From: Thermoplasmata archaeon M9B2D
Lineage (GTDB): Archaea; Thermoplasmatota; E2; DHVEG-1
Assembly (NCBI GenBank): GCA_002900555.1
Contig: MUGD01000084.1
Coordinates: forward strand, 1 to 8,385
Direction: 5' to 3'
DNA: 8,385 bases
Positions 1 through 6,195 of this stretch are shown one piece after another. A model generated the notes under the pieces. That model had not been told where the DNA came from. It ran no database searches and saw only the letters and a program-made list of their open reading frames with translations. A program made the translations under genes and the position numbers. How positions within the stretch are numbered: position 1 is the stretch's first letter; the number at the start of each line of letters is the position of its first letter.

Positions 1-171
1 CTTTCCAGGGATTCTGTCTCCGAGTTTCTTGTTGACGGCATCCTTGTCCTTGATGTGGATCCTTCGATGGACCGCAGGAAGCTAGCGATACGGAAGATGC
101 GGGGGACGAAACATACATTAAAACCACGTGATATTGAAATTACTTGTGACCATGGCATCCGGATCGTTTAA
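1..171 (+). CDS. KaiC/RadA-like RecA-superfamily ATPase, C-terminal end (partial)
   Basis: The left edge cuts this gene; 56 codons remain, in frame 1, ending at TAA 169-171. The remnant contains EFLVDGILVLDV, then RRKLAIRKMRGTKH, and ends with an EI-x5-GIRIV strand. This is the usual C-terminal end of archaeal KaiC/GvpD-type RecA-fold ATPases (COG0467), in which a 'DG(I/V)(I/V)L' strand is followed by a 'KMRGT-H' strand and a final 'EI-x-GI-V' hairpin. These proteins bind ATP and are generally linked to signalling or regulation in archaea; their exact roles are mostly unknown. The Walker A and B motifs lie outside the window, so activity and subfamily (single or double domain) cannot be judged. 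The downstream gene starts 53 bases later and seems to have its own promoter, so a functional link is not implied. Confidence 0.72.
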   Translation, partial: LSRDSVSEFLVDGILVLDVDPSMDRRKLAIRKMRGTKHTLKPRDIEITCDHGIRIV

Positions 172-190
172 ATCATTCCTGTAAGGGAAA

Positions 191-201
191 ACATAAAAAA
201 T
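191..201 (+). promoter_or_regulatory. Probable TATA box of the aldolase-like/mtnA operon (leaderless start)
   Basis: The A/T stretch ACATAAAAAAT, preceded by a purine-rich GGGAAA that could act as a BRE, is centred about 29 bases before the ATG at 225. An archaeal start site 24-27 bases downstream of the TATA centre would fall at or next to that ATG. No Shine-Dalgarno-like sequence precedes the ATG (CCTAGCTACT), which agrees with a leaderless transcript. This is inferred from spacing and composition only. Confidence 0.45.
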
Positions 202-224
202 CGATTCTTCGTTACCTAGCTACT

Positions 225-791
225 ATGACCGAACGAGTCCTTCCTAGCCCCGAGCTTCACACACTTTTTGTCTCAAGGGAGGTAAGTCATTGCCCCTTAA
301 TCGCAGAGATACTTGCGATTGGCAAGACGTTGCAAACCCTCGGACTGCCCGAGAAAGAAACAGGGATCATGAGCCTGGACTACGGAAAACGTCTTCTTAT
401 TAATGCAAAAAACGCTGATGTAAAAACCATGACACAACAGGATGTCGTTGAAATCGTTGACTATGACCCTTTGAAAAACATCATGATGGTCATAGGAGCA
501 ACAGATCCCTCATCCGAAACCCCGGTTCACTGGATCATCCAAAAAGCACGTCATGATATCAATGTGCTGCTTCAGATCAATAGTGTGCCATTGTTTGAGA
601 AATGGAACCACAGCCTTCCAGCAACGGAGAAGGACACAAAACCATCAAGCCTTGAACGCGCCAAAGAGCTACTACGGATTTTGCAGAAGGGAAGAATCAT
701 CCTCATAAAAAACGAAGGAATAGTATTTGGTGGGATAAACGTAAAAGAAATCCATGACGCCCTGCACAAGTATCTTGGGGGGTTCCCATGA
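225..791 (+). CDS. Class II aldolase/adducin-fold protein lacking the zinc-binding histidines, paired with mtnA
   Basis: 188 aa, cytosolic, no signal peptide. The layout follows class II aldolases (FucA/AraD/MtnB family). An altered 'TGIMS' (46-50) stands where family members have G-N-x-S, and 'LLINAKNAD' (57-65) where they have LITPSGAD. 'PSSETPVH' (95-102) is well kept and includes Glu98, the position of FucA catalytic Glu73. However, the H-x-H zinc motif is replaced by Q117-I-N119, and the third zinc histidine, in N-H-G, is Glu164 (N163-E-G165). The segment between the two metal sites is about 45 residues, against about 61 in E. coli FucA, so a loop region is also missing. The Asn of the phosphate-binding G-N motif is Ile48. 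The stop overlaps the mtnA start as ATGA, implying translational coupling. By context it could be a divergent methylthioribulose-1-phosphate aldolase or a non-catalytic partner of MtnA. The fold is fairly sure; the function is unknown. Confidence 0.72.
   Translation: MTERVLPSPELHTLFVSREVSHCPLIAEILAIGKTLQTLGLPEKETGIMSLDYGKRLLINAKNADVKTMTQQDVVEIVDYDPLKNIMMVIGATDPSSETPVHWIIQKARHDINVLLQINSVPLFEKWNHSLPATEKDTKPSSLERAKELLRILQKGRIILIKNEGIVFGGINVKEIHDALHKYLGGFP
777..783 (+). promoter_or_regulatory. Ribosome binding site of mtnA inside the upstream gene
   Basis: The G-run GGGGGGT lies 4 bases before the ATG at 788, inside the last codons of the aldolase-like gene. It matches the GGAGGT core except for one G/A change. 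Together with the ATGA overlap it supports the mtnA start and coupled translation. Confidence 0.55.
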
Positions 792-1741
792 AAGTCAATG
801 GAAGAGACTATCGATCGTTATGGCAGGATGGAAACGTCGTACGGTTCATCGACCAGCGGAAACTTCCCTTTAGCTTTGAAATCTTCACCGCAAGAACCGT
901 TGAGGATATTGCTTTTGCCATAAAAGAGATGGTGGTTCGAGGAGCCCCTGCTATCGGCGCTGCTGCAGCCTATGGGATGGCTTTAGGGGAGAAAGATCCA
1001 GAACACGCCGCAGGGATGTTACGATCAACACGTCCAACCGCATACGACCTCTTCTACGCAGTGGAATACATGATACAGGCGATCACGCACGCAGAAGATG
1101 TTTTTAATGCAGCATCAACGTATGTTGACCACATCATCACCCAGTGCAAGAACATCGGGGATCACGGGGACACGCTCATAAAAGACAACATGACCGTTCT
1201 TACGCATTGTAACGCGGGAGCGCTAGCCACCGTAGACTATGGTACTGCATTAGCCCCACTGCGAATCGCCCATGAAAAGAAAAAGAAGATATTCGTGTAT
1301 GCGGATGAGACACGGCCACGGCTCCAAGGCTTGCTGACCGCCTGGGAGCTTACCCAAGAGGGGATCTCTCATGCATTAATCCCAGATAACGCTGCAGGGT
1401 ATTTTATGAAAAACAAAGAAGTCGATATGGTAATCGTCGGTGCGGATAGGATAGCCGTAAACGGTGATTTTGCAAATAAGATAGGGACCTATGAAAAGGC
1501 AGTATGCGCAAAGGAAAACAACATACCGTTCTATGTTGCTGCGCCCCAAAGCACCTTTGATCCTCACATACAAAACGGGTCGCAGGTCGTCATCGAAGAA
1601 CGCAGAAGACAGGAAGTAACAGAGATACAGGGAAATACGATTATGCCGGCGTGGGTATCAGTGAAGAACCCTGCGTTTGATATCACCCCACACAACTACG
1701 TCACCGGGTTTATCACAGAGAAAGGGATCTATAAGAAATAA
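788..1741 (+). CDS. mtnA: S-methyl-5-thioribose-1-phosphate isomerase
   Basis: 317 aa. It converts 5-methylthioribose-1-phosphate (from methylthioadenosine) to 5-methylthioribulose-1-phosphate in methionine salvage or the related DHAP shunt; it is cytosolic and belongs to the eIF2B-alpha-like isomerase family. Visible signatures in order: [14 protein letters not shown] (50-63), TRPTAYDL (81-88), [10 protein letters not shown] (139-148) with the catalytic cysteine Cys141, [10 protein letters not shown] (172-181), LTAWEL (183-188), [21 protein letters not shown] (215-235) with the catalytic Asp220, [12 protein letters not shown] (247-258), and a C-terminal NPAFDITP (294-301) followed by VTGFITEKG. 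Both catalytic residues known from Bacillus MtnA are present. It is somewhat shorter than bacterial enzymes (about 340-370 aa), as is common in archaea. The ETRP-x-LQG and GADRIA-x-NGD patterns favour MtnA over the related ribose-1,5-bisphosphate isomerase or eIF2B subunits. It is translationally coupled to the preceding aldolase-like gene. Confidence 0.93.
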   Translation: MKVNGRDYRSLWQDGNVVRFIDQRKLPFSFEIFTARTVEDIAFAIKEMVVRGAPAIGAAAAYGMALGEKDPEHAAGMLRSTRPTAYDLFYAVEYMIQAITHAEDVFNAASTYVDHIITQCKNIGDHGDTLIKDNMTVLTHCNAGALATVDYGTALAPLRIAHEKKKKIFVYADETRPRLQGLLTAWELTQEGISHALIPDNAAGYFMKNKEVDMVIVGADRIAVNGDFANKIGTYEKAVCAKENNIPFYVAAPQSTFDPHIQNGSQVVIEERRRQEVTEIQGNTIMPAWVSVKNPAFDITPHNYVTGFITEKGIYKK

Positions 1742-1760
1742 TGCATGAAGAAAGGAAAAA

Positions 1761-1772
1761 CCGTTTATATAC
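1761..1772 (+). promoter_or_regulatory. TATA box and BRE of the zinc-ribbon gene
   Basis: GTTTATATA (1763-1771) follows the purine-rich GGAAAAACC, a good archaeal BRE/TATA arrangement just after the mtnA stop. The predicted start site is near 1793. This places the in-frame ATG at 1745 upstream of transcription and favours the ATG at 1826, with a leader of about 33 bases. Confidence 0.55.
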
Positions 1773-1825
1773 GAAACACCATTCGATTGTCAAACCAAAA
1801 AAAAGTCGCATCGGAACGGATATCC

Positions 1826-2116
1826 ATGAAGCTGGAAAGTTTAGACGAACTGGATGAAAATCAGAACTTCTTCTGTAGGTACTGTGGCAAACAACTCCAC
1901 TCTGTTGATGAGATCTCATGGCGCATCTGCATTGCGTGTAAACAATCATCGAAGGAACCAGAGAACGAGAAAGTGTTTTTCTGTTGGGCATGCGGAAAAC
2001 AGCTTACAGAAATGAGTGAAGTGGCACAAGGTCTCTGTCATTCCTGCAAAGCCTCGATTATACGTAAGATCCGCTCTCCAGTAAAAAAATCAAATCCCTC
2101 GTCCGAACAAGAGTAA
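1826..2116 (+). CDS. Small double zinc-ribbon protein
   Basis: 96 aa from the chosen ATG; an in-frame ATG at 1745 would give 123 aa, but it lies upstream of the likely TATA box and adds only a basic stretch with no recognisable motif. The protein holds two C-x2-C / C-x2-C ribbons: Cys17, 20, 35, 38 and Cys53, 56, 71, 74, spaced exactly 36 residues apart. Each has the knuckle F-C-x2-C-G-K-Q-L and a second C-x2-C-K, so the gene arose by internal duplication. The tail (79-91) is basic (RKIRSPVKK) and could contact nucleic acid. Each ribbon probably binds one zinc ion. Such small ribbon proteins in archaea act in transcription, translation or protein contacts, but nothing here fixes a role. It follows mtnA by 84 bases and seems to be transcribed separately. 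Confidence 0.75.
   Translation: MKLESLDELDENQNFFCRYCGKQLHSVDEISWRICIACKQSSKEPENEKVFFCWACGKQLTEMSEVAQGLCHSCKASIIRKIRSPVKKSNPSSEQE
1874..2053 (+). repeat. Internal duplication encoding the two zinc ribbons
   Basis: Codons 17-40 and 53-76 of the zinc-ribbon gene encode matching units with the four cysteines in register, a shared C-G-K-Q-L and a shared C-x2-C-K. The DNA copies have drifted, so the duplication is old and kept at protein level. Confidence 0.7.
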
Positions 2117-2130
2117 GTCACAAGAAAAAC

Positions 2131-2164
2131 ACTTTTTTATGTATCTAAGAAAAAAGTATCTTTT
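2131..2164 (+). terminator. Probable terminator of the zinc-ribbon gene
   Basis: A perfect 8-base inverted repeat, ACTTTTTT (2131-2138) and AAAAAAGT (2150-2157), encloses an 11-base loop and is followed by CTTTT (2160-2164). The upstream arm itself contains a T6 run, which is enough for archaeal termination. It starts 15 bases after the stop codon. On the minus strand the hairpin is also followed by T5, so it may work in both directions. Confidence 0.45.
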
Positions 2165-2198
2165 CGCCAGTACATATCATCTGTGATACAAAGATGTT

Positions 2199-2239
2199 TA
2201 AAAAGAAAAAAAAGAGAATTAAGTGGTTTTACTTAATTC
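2199..2239 (-). terminator. Hairpin plus T-tract terminator of the minus-strand secreted-protein gene
   Basis: A perfect 9-base inverted repeat, GAATTAAGT (2216-2224) and ACTTAATTC (2231-2239), encloses a 6-base loop. Read on the minus strand it is followed at once by TCTTTTTTTTCTTTTTAA. The gene's TAA stop (2231-2229) sits at the edge of the loop. The layout resembles a bacterial intrinsic terminator, although the stem is AT-rich; the long T-tract alone would suffice in archaea. Confidence 0.6.
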
Positions 2240-3224
2240 CAACGACTAGTGGACCAAGTAAGAACGCTGATTTTGACGCTGATACTTGGAGTGCGTTGTC
2301 TGCTTTTGCGGTGATCCCGATGTTTATCTTACCAAATCCGATAAACATACCAACACTTATCGGGAGGACTCCACCAGCGGCAAGTGTGGCTTCTGCCCCC
2401 ATTTCAGAGACGTTTACCATCTTTAGCAGACCACCGGTGACTTTAATGGTCCATTCGACATTATTTGCATCGGTTTCACCAATGTTCTGCACATCGGCTT
2501 TAATTCCAATCGGTCCTTTAATATTTGCAATCGATAACTCTGCTAAGCCTTCTCCTTCAACGATTGCCCCGATCCCCCAGCGACCATCAACAGTAGGCAG
2601 CACAACGTGGAGTTGTTGCCAGACATTGTTTAAATATGTCCAATCGCTTTTATATGGAATGCTTGGTCCCGTAAGGCAGTCACTCCATGCATAATAACAA
2701 GGAGGATCATAAATTTGGTACCATTCCACGGCGACCCACAGTTCATTATGACCAGAAAGATTAACAGGTGTCACCAGTGGTACGGTGGTTACCCCAGTGG
2801 TATCTAAATGATAGGTCGTATCACTTACGATTACCGATCCAGGGGTTGATTGTGTTCCTTCATCATAAATATAAATTTTAATATCGATGTCTGGGTGTCC
2901 ATTATCCGCAGAAAACGCCACATTAACAGCGGTCATGGTCCAAGTCATATACGGTGCCATTTCATCCTGGGTCAGACGAATAGCGGTTTTCCATGTGGCT
3001 GGACTGGTAGTAATACCAATGACGTTTGAAAGACCAGATTCCTCATAATACTTTAATTCAACTTGGTCACCTAATACGCCAGAGGGAGTCGTTGTCTGGG
3101 TGCTTGAGACAAACGTTGGTTTTTCAGGGGTGCTGTTAATCGCAGTAGCAGGTAGGCCGACTAATAAGACTGCGATACATAAGACTATACCAGCCTTAAA
3201 CAATTTTTTCGTATTATTCTTCAT
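2229..3224 (-). CDS. Secreted protein with beta-sandwich middle and CARDB-like C-terminal domain
   Basis: 331 aa from the ATG at 3224-3222. A GTG three codons upstream is possible, but it is part of the GGTGA ribosome site. Residues 1-28 form a signal peptide: KNNTKK, a hydrophobic core (11-25), then cleavage near ATA-28. A Thr/Ser-rich linker follows (30-52). Residues 55-225 look like a beta sandwich, with 'DIKIYIYDEG', 'STPGSV', 'TPVNLSG', 'ELWVAVEWY' and a closing 'DGRWGIGAIVEG'; this style occurs in secreted archaeal and bacterial proteins beside peptidase or adhesin domains. Cys176 and Cys183 could form a disulfide. Residues 228-331 resemble a CARDB/Ig-like domain: 'GIKADVQNIGETDANNVEW', an IGFGK turn, and a final 'GPLVVGIK'. 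There is no C-terminal membrane helix, so it is probably released or held non-covalently. It is divergent from the operon at 3514. Its function is unknown. Confidence 0.8.
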   Translation of the reverse strand: MKNNTKKLFKAGIVLCIAVLLVGLPATAINSTPEKPTFVSSTQTTTPSGVLGDQVELKYYEESGLSNVIGITTSPATWKTAIRLTQDEMAPYMTWTMTAVNVAFSADNGHPDIDIKIYIYDEGTQSTPGSVIVSDTTYHLDTTGVTTVPLVTPVNLSGHNELWVAVEWYQIYDPPCYYAWSDCLTGPSIPYKSDWTYLNNVWQQLHVVLPTVDGRWGIGAIVEGEGLAELSIANIKGPIGIKADVQNIGETDANNVEWTIKVTGGLLKMVNVSEMGAEATLAAGGVLPISVGMFIGFGKINIGITAKADNALQVSASKSAFLLGPLVVGIK

Positions 3225-3426
3225 ATTATTCACCTTGATAAAATATATAGAGATTCTAATATATAAGCTTATCTTTGTATATTTTTATGATTGACTACAA
3301 TAAATAAACACTTTGGTGAGGTAGAAAAAGTTACTCTTAGGAAAAATACCGTATTATTTTATAAAAAATCTCGAACTAAACGCACTCTCCACAACAAAGA
3401 TTATATAATGGTTCTCTCTAATATCT

Positions 3427-3438
3427 TTATATATATTA
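3427..3438 (+). promoter_or_regulatory. TATA box of the two-gene secreted-protein operon
   Basis: TTTATATATATT is the strongest TATA-like element upstream of 3514 on the plus strand. It predicts a start site near 3458 and a leader of about 55 bases that contains the GAGGTGA ribosome site. The second gene of the pair has only a 9-base gap before it, so this promoter probably serves both. Confidence 0.5.
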
Positions 3439-3499
3439 AACACTATTATTTAATATGTAAAACCTATGTGGATATAGGGGGATCAAAATAGAATATGAA

Positions 3500-3506
3500 G
3501 AGGTGA
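3500..3506 (+). promoter_or_regulatory. Ribosome binding site that fixes a TTG start
   Basis: GAGGTGA lies 7 bases before TTG 3514. The nearby ATG at 3495 reads only three codons before TGA, so it cannot be the start. The TTG gives a full signal peptide, while the next in-frame ATG (3565) would remove most of it. Confidence 0.75.
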
Positions 3507-3513
3507 AAAAAAG

Positions 3514-6186
3514 TTGAGGAAAAAAATAGTATTGGTAATTGTAATAAGTTTAGTATGCTCTCCGATGGTTTCATTAGCGACGTTTGCACAGGAAGCCGAA
3601 ACACAACCAGATGCTGTTGCCCCATCGGCATATAACCAAGGGCAGAACACCGCTGGCCGGACCAATAGCGATCCATCGATTACCATCGAATCACCAAAAG
3701 CAGGATACCTGTATTTATTTAAACTTCCGCCAATCAAAATGGGTGTAATAAGTAATCTTTTAGGCTACGCGGTAGTGATTGGTCGGAGTGTGAATCTCGA
3801 TACGGTATATACCGATATCCATCATAGTAGATTTGCCGCAAAACGTGTTGTAACTGGATGGGAGACTGTTCGTTGGGATTACAGGACTCTGGACGGGTTA
3901 TCAGCAGATCTCAGTCTAACGTCCGGGCTTTATACCATCACGGTATCAGGATACGATGAGACAAATTACGAGCTTGCGAAAGATTCTATAAAACTATTGT
4001 ATCTGAGGATTGGTGGCGAGGACTTTGGCGTCTGGGTCAACACAAAATACGACGGGGGGGAGACCATATCAACACCCCTTGAGCTTGGAATGAACGATTT
4101 CGCATCGATGCTAAACACTGGTGAGACAAAACGGTTCAGCGTTCCGATGCAAAGCAATGATGACACCCAGATTGATTTACGATTCATTAGGACGAAAATC
4201 ATGAATAACACGGAGAAAGTCGTGGAAACAAAATGCAACATTGTAACAACATGCGACACGTCAAAGCAATACGAAATATCCATCGAAGTGCGGTTTCCGT
4301 TTGTTCTTCTTGACGGTGGACAACCTGCCGAAAATAACAACCCATATTTCAGCACAAAAGTAGGCTATCAATCATGGACAGGGGAAGGAACCCCTAACTG
4401 TGTCAATACCACGTTTTATGTCGGCAGAGACAACATCAGTGACCCGCGTGTCTTCCGGTTATCCGTCATACCAGAGAACATTGCAAGTGATTCAAAACTG
4501 ACGTTTTTTACCACGTACCTCACGGTTGATGGAACGGGTAATGAAATATTCCAACGTACATATTCAATTGATTTTGAGCCGGCAACCGAGCTAACAATCA
4601 CGTCGATACCACGCGAAGCAAAAATCAGCTACGAGTTTGGGAAAAGCGCTGGTGTTCAGACGAAAATCTCACTACGAGCCCAAGGAGGGATACTTGATGA
4701 CATCATACAAAGTTTCACCCTTGATCCCTTACCAAGCTATATGGCCTTTGACCTCACCCTTATAGGATCACGGGAGTTCCTCTACGAATGTAACCAGCCA
4801 TATAACATCTCCTATTCCTTAGATTCAATACAGAACGGCAACCTTGTCTGCTTCATGGTGACAGATCTCCCTGAGCGCATCCATGCATCATGGGGTCTGA
4901 ATCTTGGCACGCTTGGGGATCTTGCTGCCTCAAGCTTTGCTGACCTTGATATGTCCCATGAGGTCAAACGTCTAGCGTTATCTTTCTTTGGTAATGACCG
5001 TCCGTTCATCTCATTGGAAAACTTCCCAAGGAAACTCCGTTTTGAAAATGCGGTCAACCTCCTCGATGGAACAGGGAACATCACCGTGATGCGAGGCTTG
5101 AACGAGACAAGAACATTAAGCGTTTGCATAGCGCACAATGACATGGCGGTGACGAAATCTTTCGAACTGAAAAATAATTTTGTGCAGATGAACTGGAAAA
5201 TTGACTTGGTAAACGGAACGGGGTTTGTGAATATCACCAGGGATTCTGAGAGCATCATAACAATGTCTACGGAAATCGAGTATAAGAACTGGACCTTTGT
5301 AAAGACCGTCGAGCTTTGCAATAGCCGTCTTGAACTTTCATGGGATATCAACAGGCAGCAGCGAACAGGGCAGGTCATTTTATCAAGGGATGTTGGACTC
5401 GGGAGCCCCATGCTTTCCTTCTCCATCACCCATGAGGGATGGACCTTAGCAGATACCCTTGAGTTTTCCAACAACTACCTTGAATTGTACTGGCAGTTGC
5501 CGACATCGACAAATACTCATGTCGAACTTGGGCTCATCACAGAAGGGGGGCAGATGTTCCATAACACGATCTCTCTGGTGGACAACGGTATTGAATTGTT
5601 CCATATCGGTGTCGGGATTAAAACCGATGATCATTACGTCATTTCCTGGGATTATATCAATGGGCTTATTACGAATTTCCAGTGGTCTGGGAAGCTTTTC
5701 AGACTGACTGATGTCGACATCAGGGTGAACCTCGCAGGGGAGATGTTCACCGTAAGTGCAGATATTGATGTTGGACAATCAGGCTCTATTGAACTGCAGT
5801 TTAACAAGGCGGTCGCAGTGACGTTTGCAGATACAGCTAGTCAAACATTTAAAATCCAGGGCGTGGTTTCTTTGAATGCGACCCGACGACTCCACCTGGG
5901 ATGGGAATTAGGGGAATCAGGGTATTTCACCATTTATACGTTTGGAGAACCATTAGGTGATGCATTTAACCTTGAGGTTGGCTACGACCCCCAGCATACA
6001 GGAAGTTACCAGTATGGGTTTAGACTCATGGGTCAGCATTTTATTCAGATTACCCGCACCATTCAATGGTACTCCGTGAATGGAAGCCTTGTGCGCATCT
6101 GGATTCTCGGTGACCAGCCTCTTCCAGGAGACTGGACATTACAAGTTTTGTGGAACAGTCAGTGGTACTCTGTACCCTGGGGATAG
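3514..6186 (+). CDS. Large secreted beta-repeat protein, 890 aa
   Basis: Complete, with a TTG start chosen from the ribosome site and signal peptide. Residues 1-26 are a signal peptide (RKK, a hydrophobic stretch, then ATFAQ). A low-complexity linker (27-54) leads to an Ig-like module (55-165) with 'ITIESPKAGYLYLF', 'LGYAVVIGRSV', 'TGWETVRWDYRTLDG' and 'SGLYTITVSGYD', a pattern typical of exported archaeal proteins. Residues 170-360 are beta-rich without clear signatures. From about 403 to 690 come units of about 50 residues, clearest at 547-596, 597-646 and 647-690: each begins near '(V/L/F)E(L/F)xN', then 'LxWxI', a 'TGxVxIxRD'-like turn and 'W-T'. The repeat style weakens through 690-855. 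There are many N-x-S/T sequons, no transmembrane anchor, and an aromatic, Trp-rich C-terminus ending WYSVPWG. Probably an extracellular structural, adhesive or binding protein, co-transcribed with the next gene. No catalytic motif was seen. Confidence 0.82.
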   Translation: MRKKIVLVIVISLVCSPMVSLATFAQEAETQPDAVAPSAYNQGQNTAGRTNSDPSITIESPKAGYLYLFKLPPIKMGVISNLLGYAVVIGRSVNLDTVYTDIHHSRFAAKRVVTGWETVRWDYRTLDGLSADLSLTSGLYTITVSGYDETNYELAKDSIKLLYLRIGGEDFGVWVNTKYDGGETISTPLELGMNDFASMLNTGETKRFSVPMQSNDDTQIDLRFIRTKIMNNTEKVVETKCNIVTTCDTSKQYEISIEVRFPFVLLDGGQPAENNNPYFSTKVGYQSWTGEGTPNCVNTTFYVGRDNISDPRVFRLSVIPENIASDSKLTFFTTYLTVDGTGNEIFQRTYSIDFEPATELTITSIPREAKISYEFGKSAGVQTKISLRAQGGILDDIIQSFTLDPLPSYMAFDLTLIGSREFLYECNQPYNISYSLDSIQNGNLVCFMVTDLPERIHASWGLNLGTLGDLAASSFADLDMSHEVKRLALSFFGNDRPFISLENFPRKLRFENAVNLLDGTGNITVMRGLNETRTLSVCIAHNDMAVTKSFELKNNFVQMNWKIDLVNGTGFVNITRDSESIITMSTEIEYKNWTFVKTVELCNSRLELSWDINRQQRTGQVILSRDVGLGSPMLSFSITHEGWTLADTLEFSNNYLELYWQLPTSTNTHVELGLITEGGQMFHNTISLVDNGIELFHIGVGIKTDDHYVISWDYINGLITNFQWSGKLFRLTDVDIRVNLAGEMFTVSADIDVGQSGSIELQFNKAVAVTFADTASQTFKIQGVVSLNATRRLHLGWELGESGYFTIYTFGEPLGDAFNLEVGYDPQHTGSYQYGFRLMGQHFIQITRTIQWYSVNGSLVRIWILGDQPLPGDWTLQVLWNSQWYSVPWG
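4720..5583 (+). repeat. Tandem ~50-residue beta repeats in the 890-aa protein
   Basis: Unit starts fall near residues 403, 449, 501, 551, 601 and 651 (spacing 46-52). Early units carry an 'LP/FP' turn (DPLPSYM, TDLPERI, ENFPRKL). Later ones carry 'xNNxxxLxW' and 'TG(F/Q)V(N/I)(I/L)(T/S)RD'. Units 547-596 and 597-646 align almost without gaps. The similarity is at protein level only, so the repeats are old. Six units can be counted; the edges are approximate. Confidence 0.6.
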
Positions 6187-6195
6187 GTTTGTATC

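Larger units (their letters stand above)
3225..3513. promoter_or_regulatory. AT-rich divergent promoter region
   Basis: This gap between divergent genes is far richer in A/T than the coding DNA around it. For the minus gene, a TATA-like TTATATATT lies at about 3258-3266, with GGTGA (3235-3231) before the ATG. A 10-base palindrome ATAAGCTTAT (3263-3272) touches that TATA and could be an operator. For the plus gene, TTTATATATATT lies at 3427-3438, and a small inverted repeat CCTAT/ATAGG (3463-3467 and 3474-3478) lies in its leader. The only open frame (from a TTG at 3291, 66 codons) has no ribosome site and low-complexity Lys/Tyr/Ile content; I do not call it a gene. Confidence 0.5.

Noticed and set aside
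225..791. Pseudogene reading of the aldolase-like gene
   Set aside because: The frame is intact, the fold motifs remain, and its end is coupled to mtnA by an ATGA overlap. The changes are confined to the active site, which fits altered function better than decay.
1745..1825. Upstream extension of the zinc-ribbon gene to the ATG at 1745
   Set aside because: The probable TATA box (1763-1771) lies inside this extension, and the extra residues show no motif, so the ATG at 1826 is preferred.
2194..2694. Plus-strand open frame of 166 codons
   Set aside because: It lies antisense to the 3' half of the secreted-protein gene, which has a signal peptide, ribosome site and recognisable domains. The antisense frame is rich in Pro/Ser with no motif.
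3463..3478. CCTAT/ATAGG inverted repeat in the leader as a riboswitch
   Set aside because: A 5-base stem with a 6-base loop is too small and too common by chance; no wider conserved fold was seen.
3291..3491. 66-codon frame starting with TTG in the divergent promoter region
   Set aside because: No ribosome site, AT-driven Lys/Tyr/Ile composition, and it runs across the likely promoter of the 3514 gene.
4812..5474. 220-codon minus-strand open frame
   Set aside because: Antisense shadow of the 890-aa gene; its product lacks domain features and has no promoter or ribosome site.
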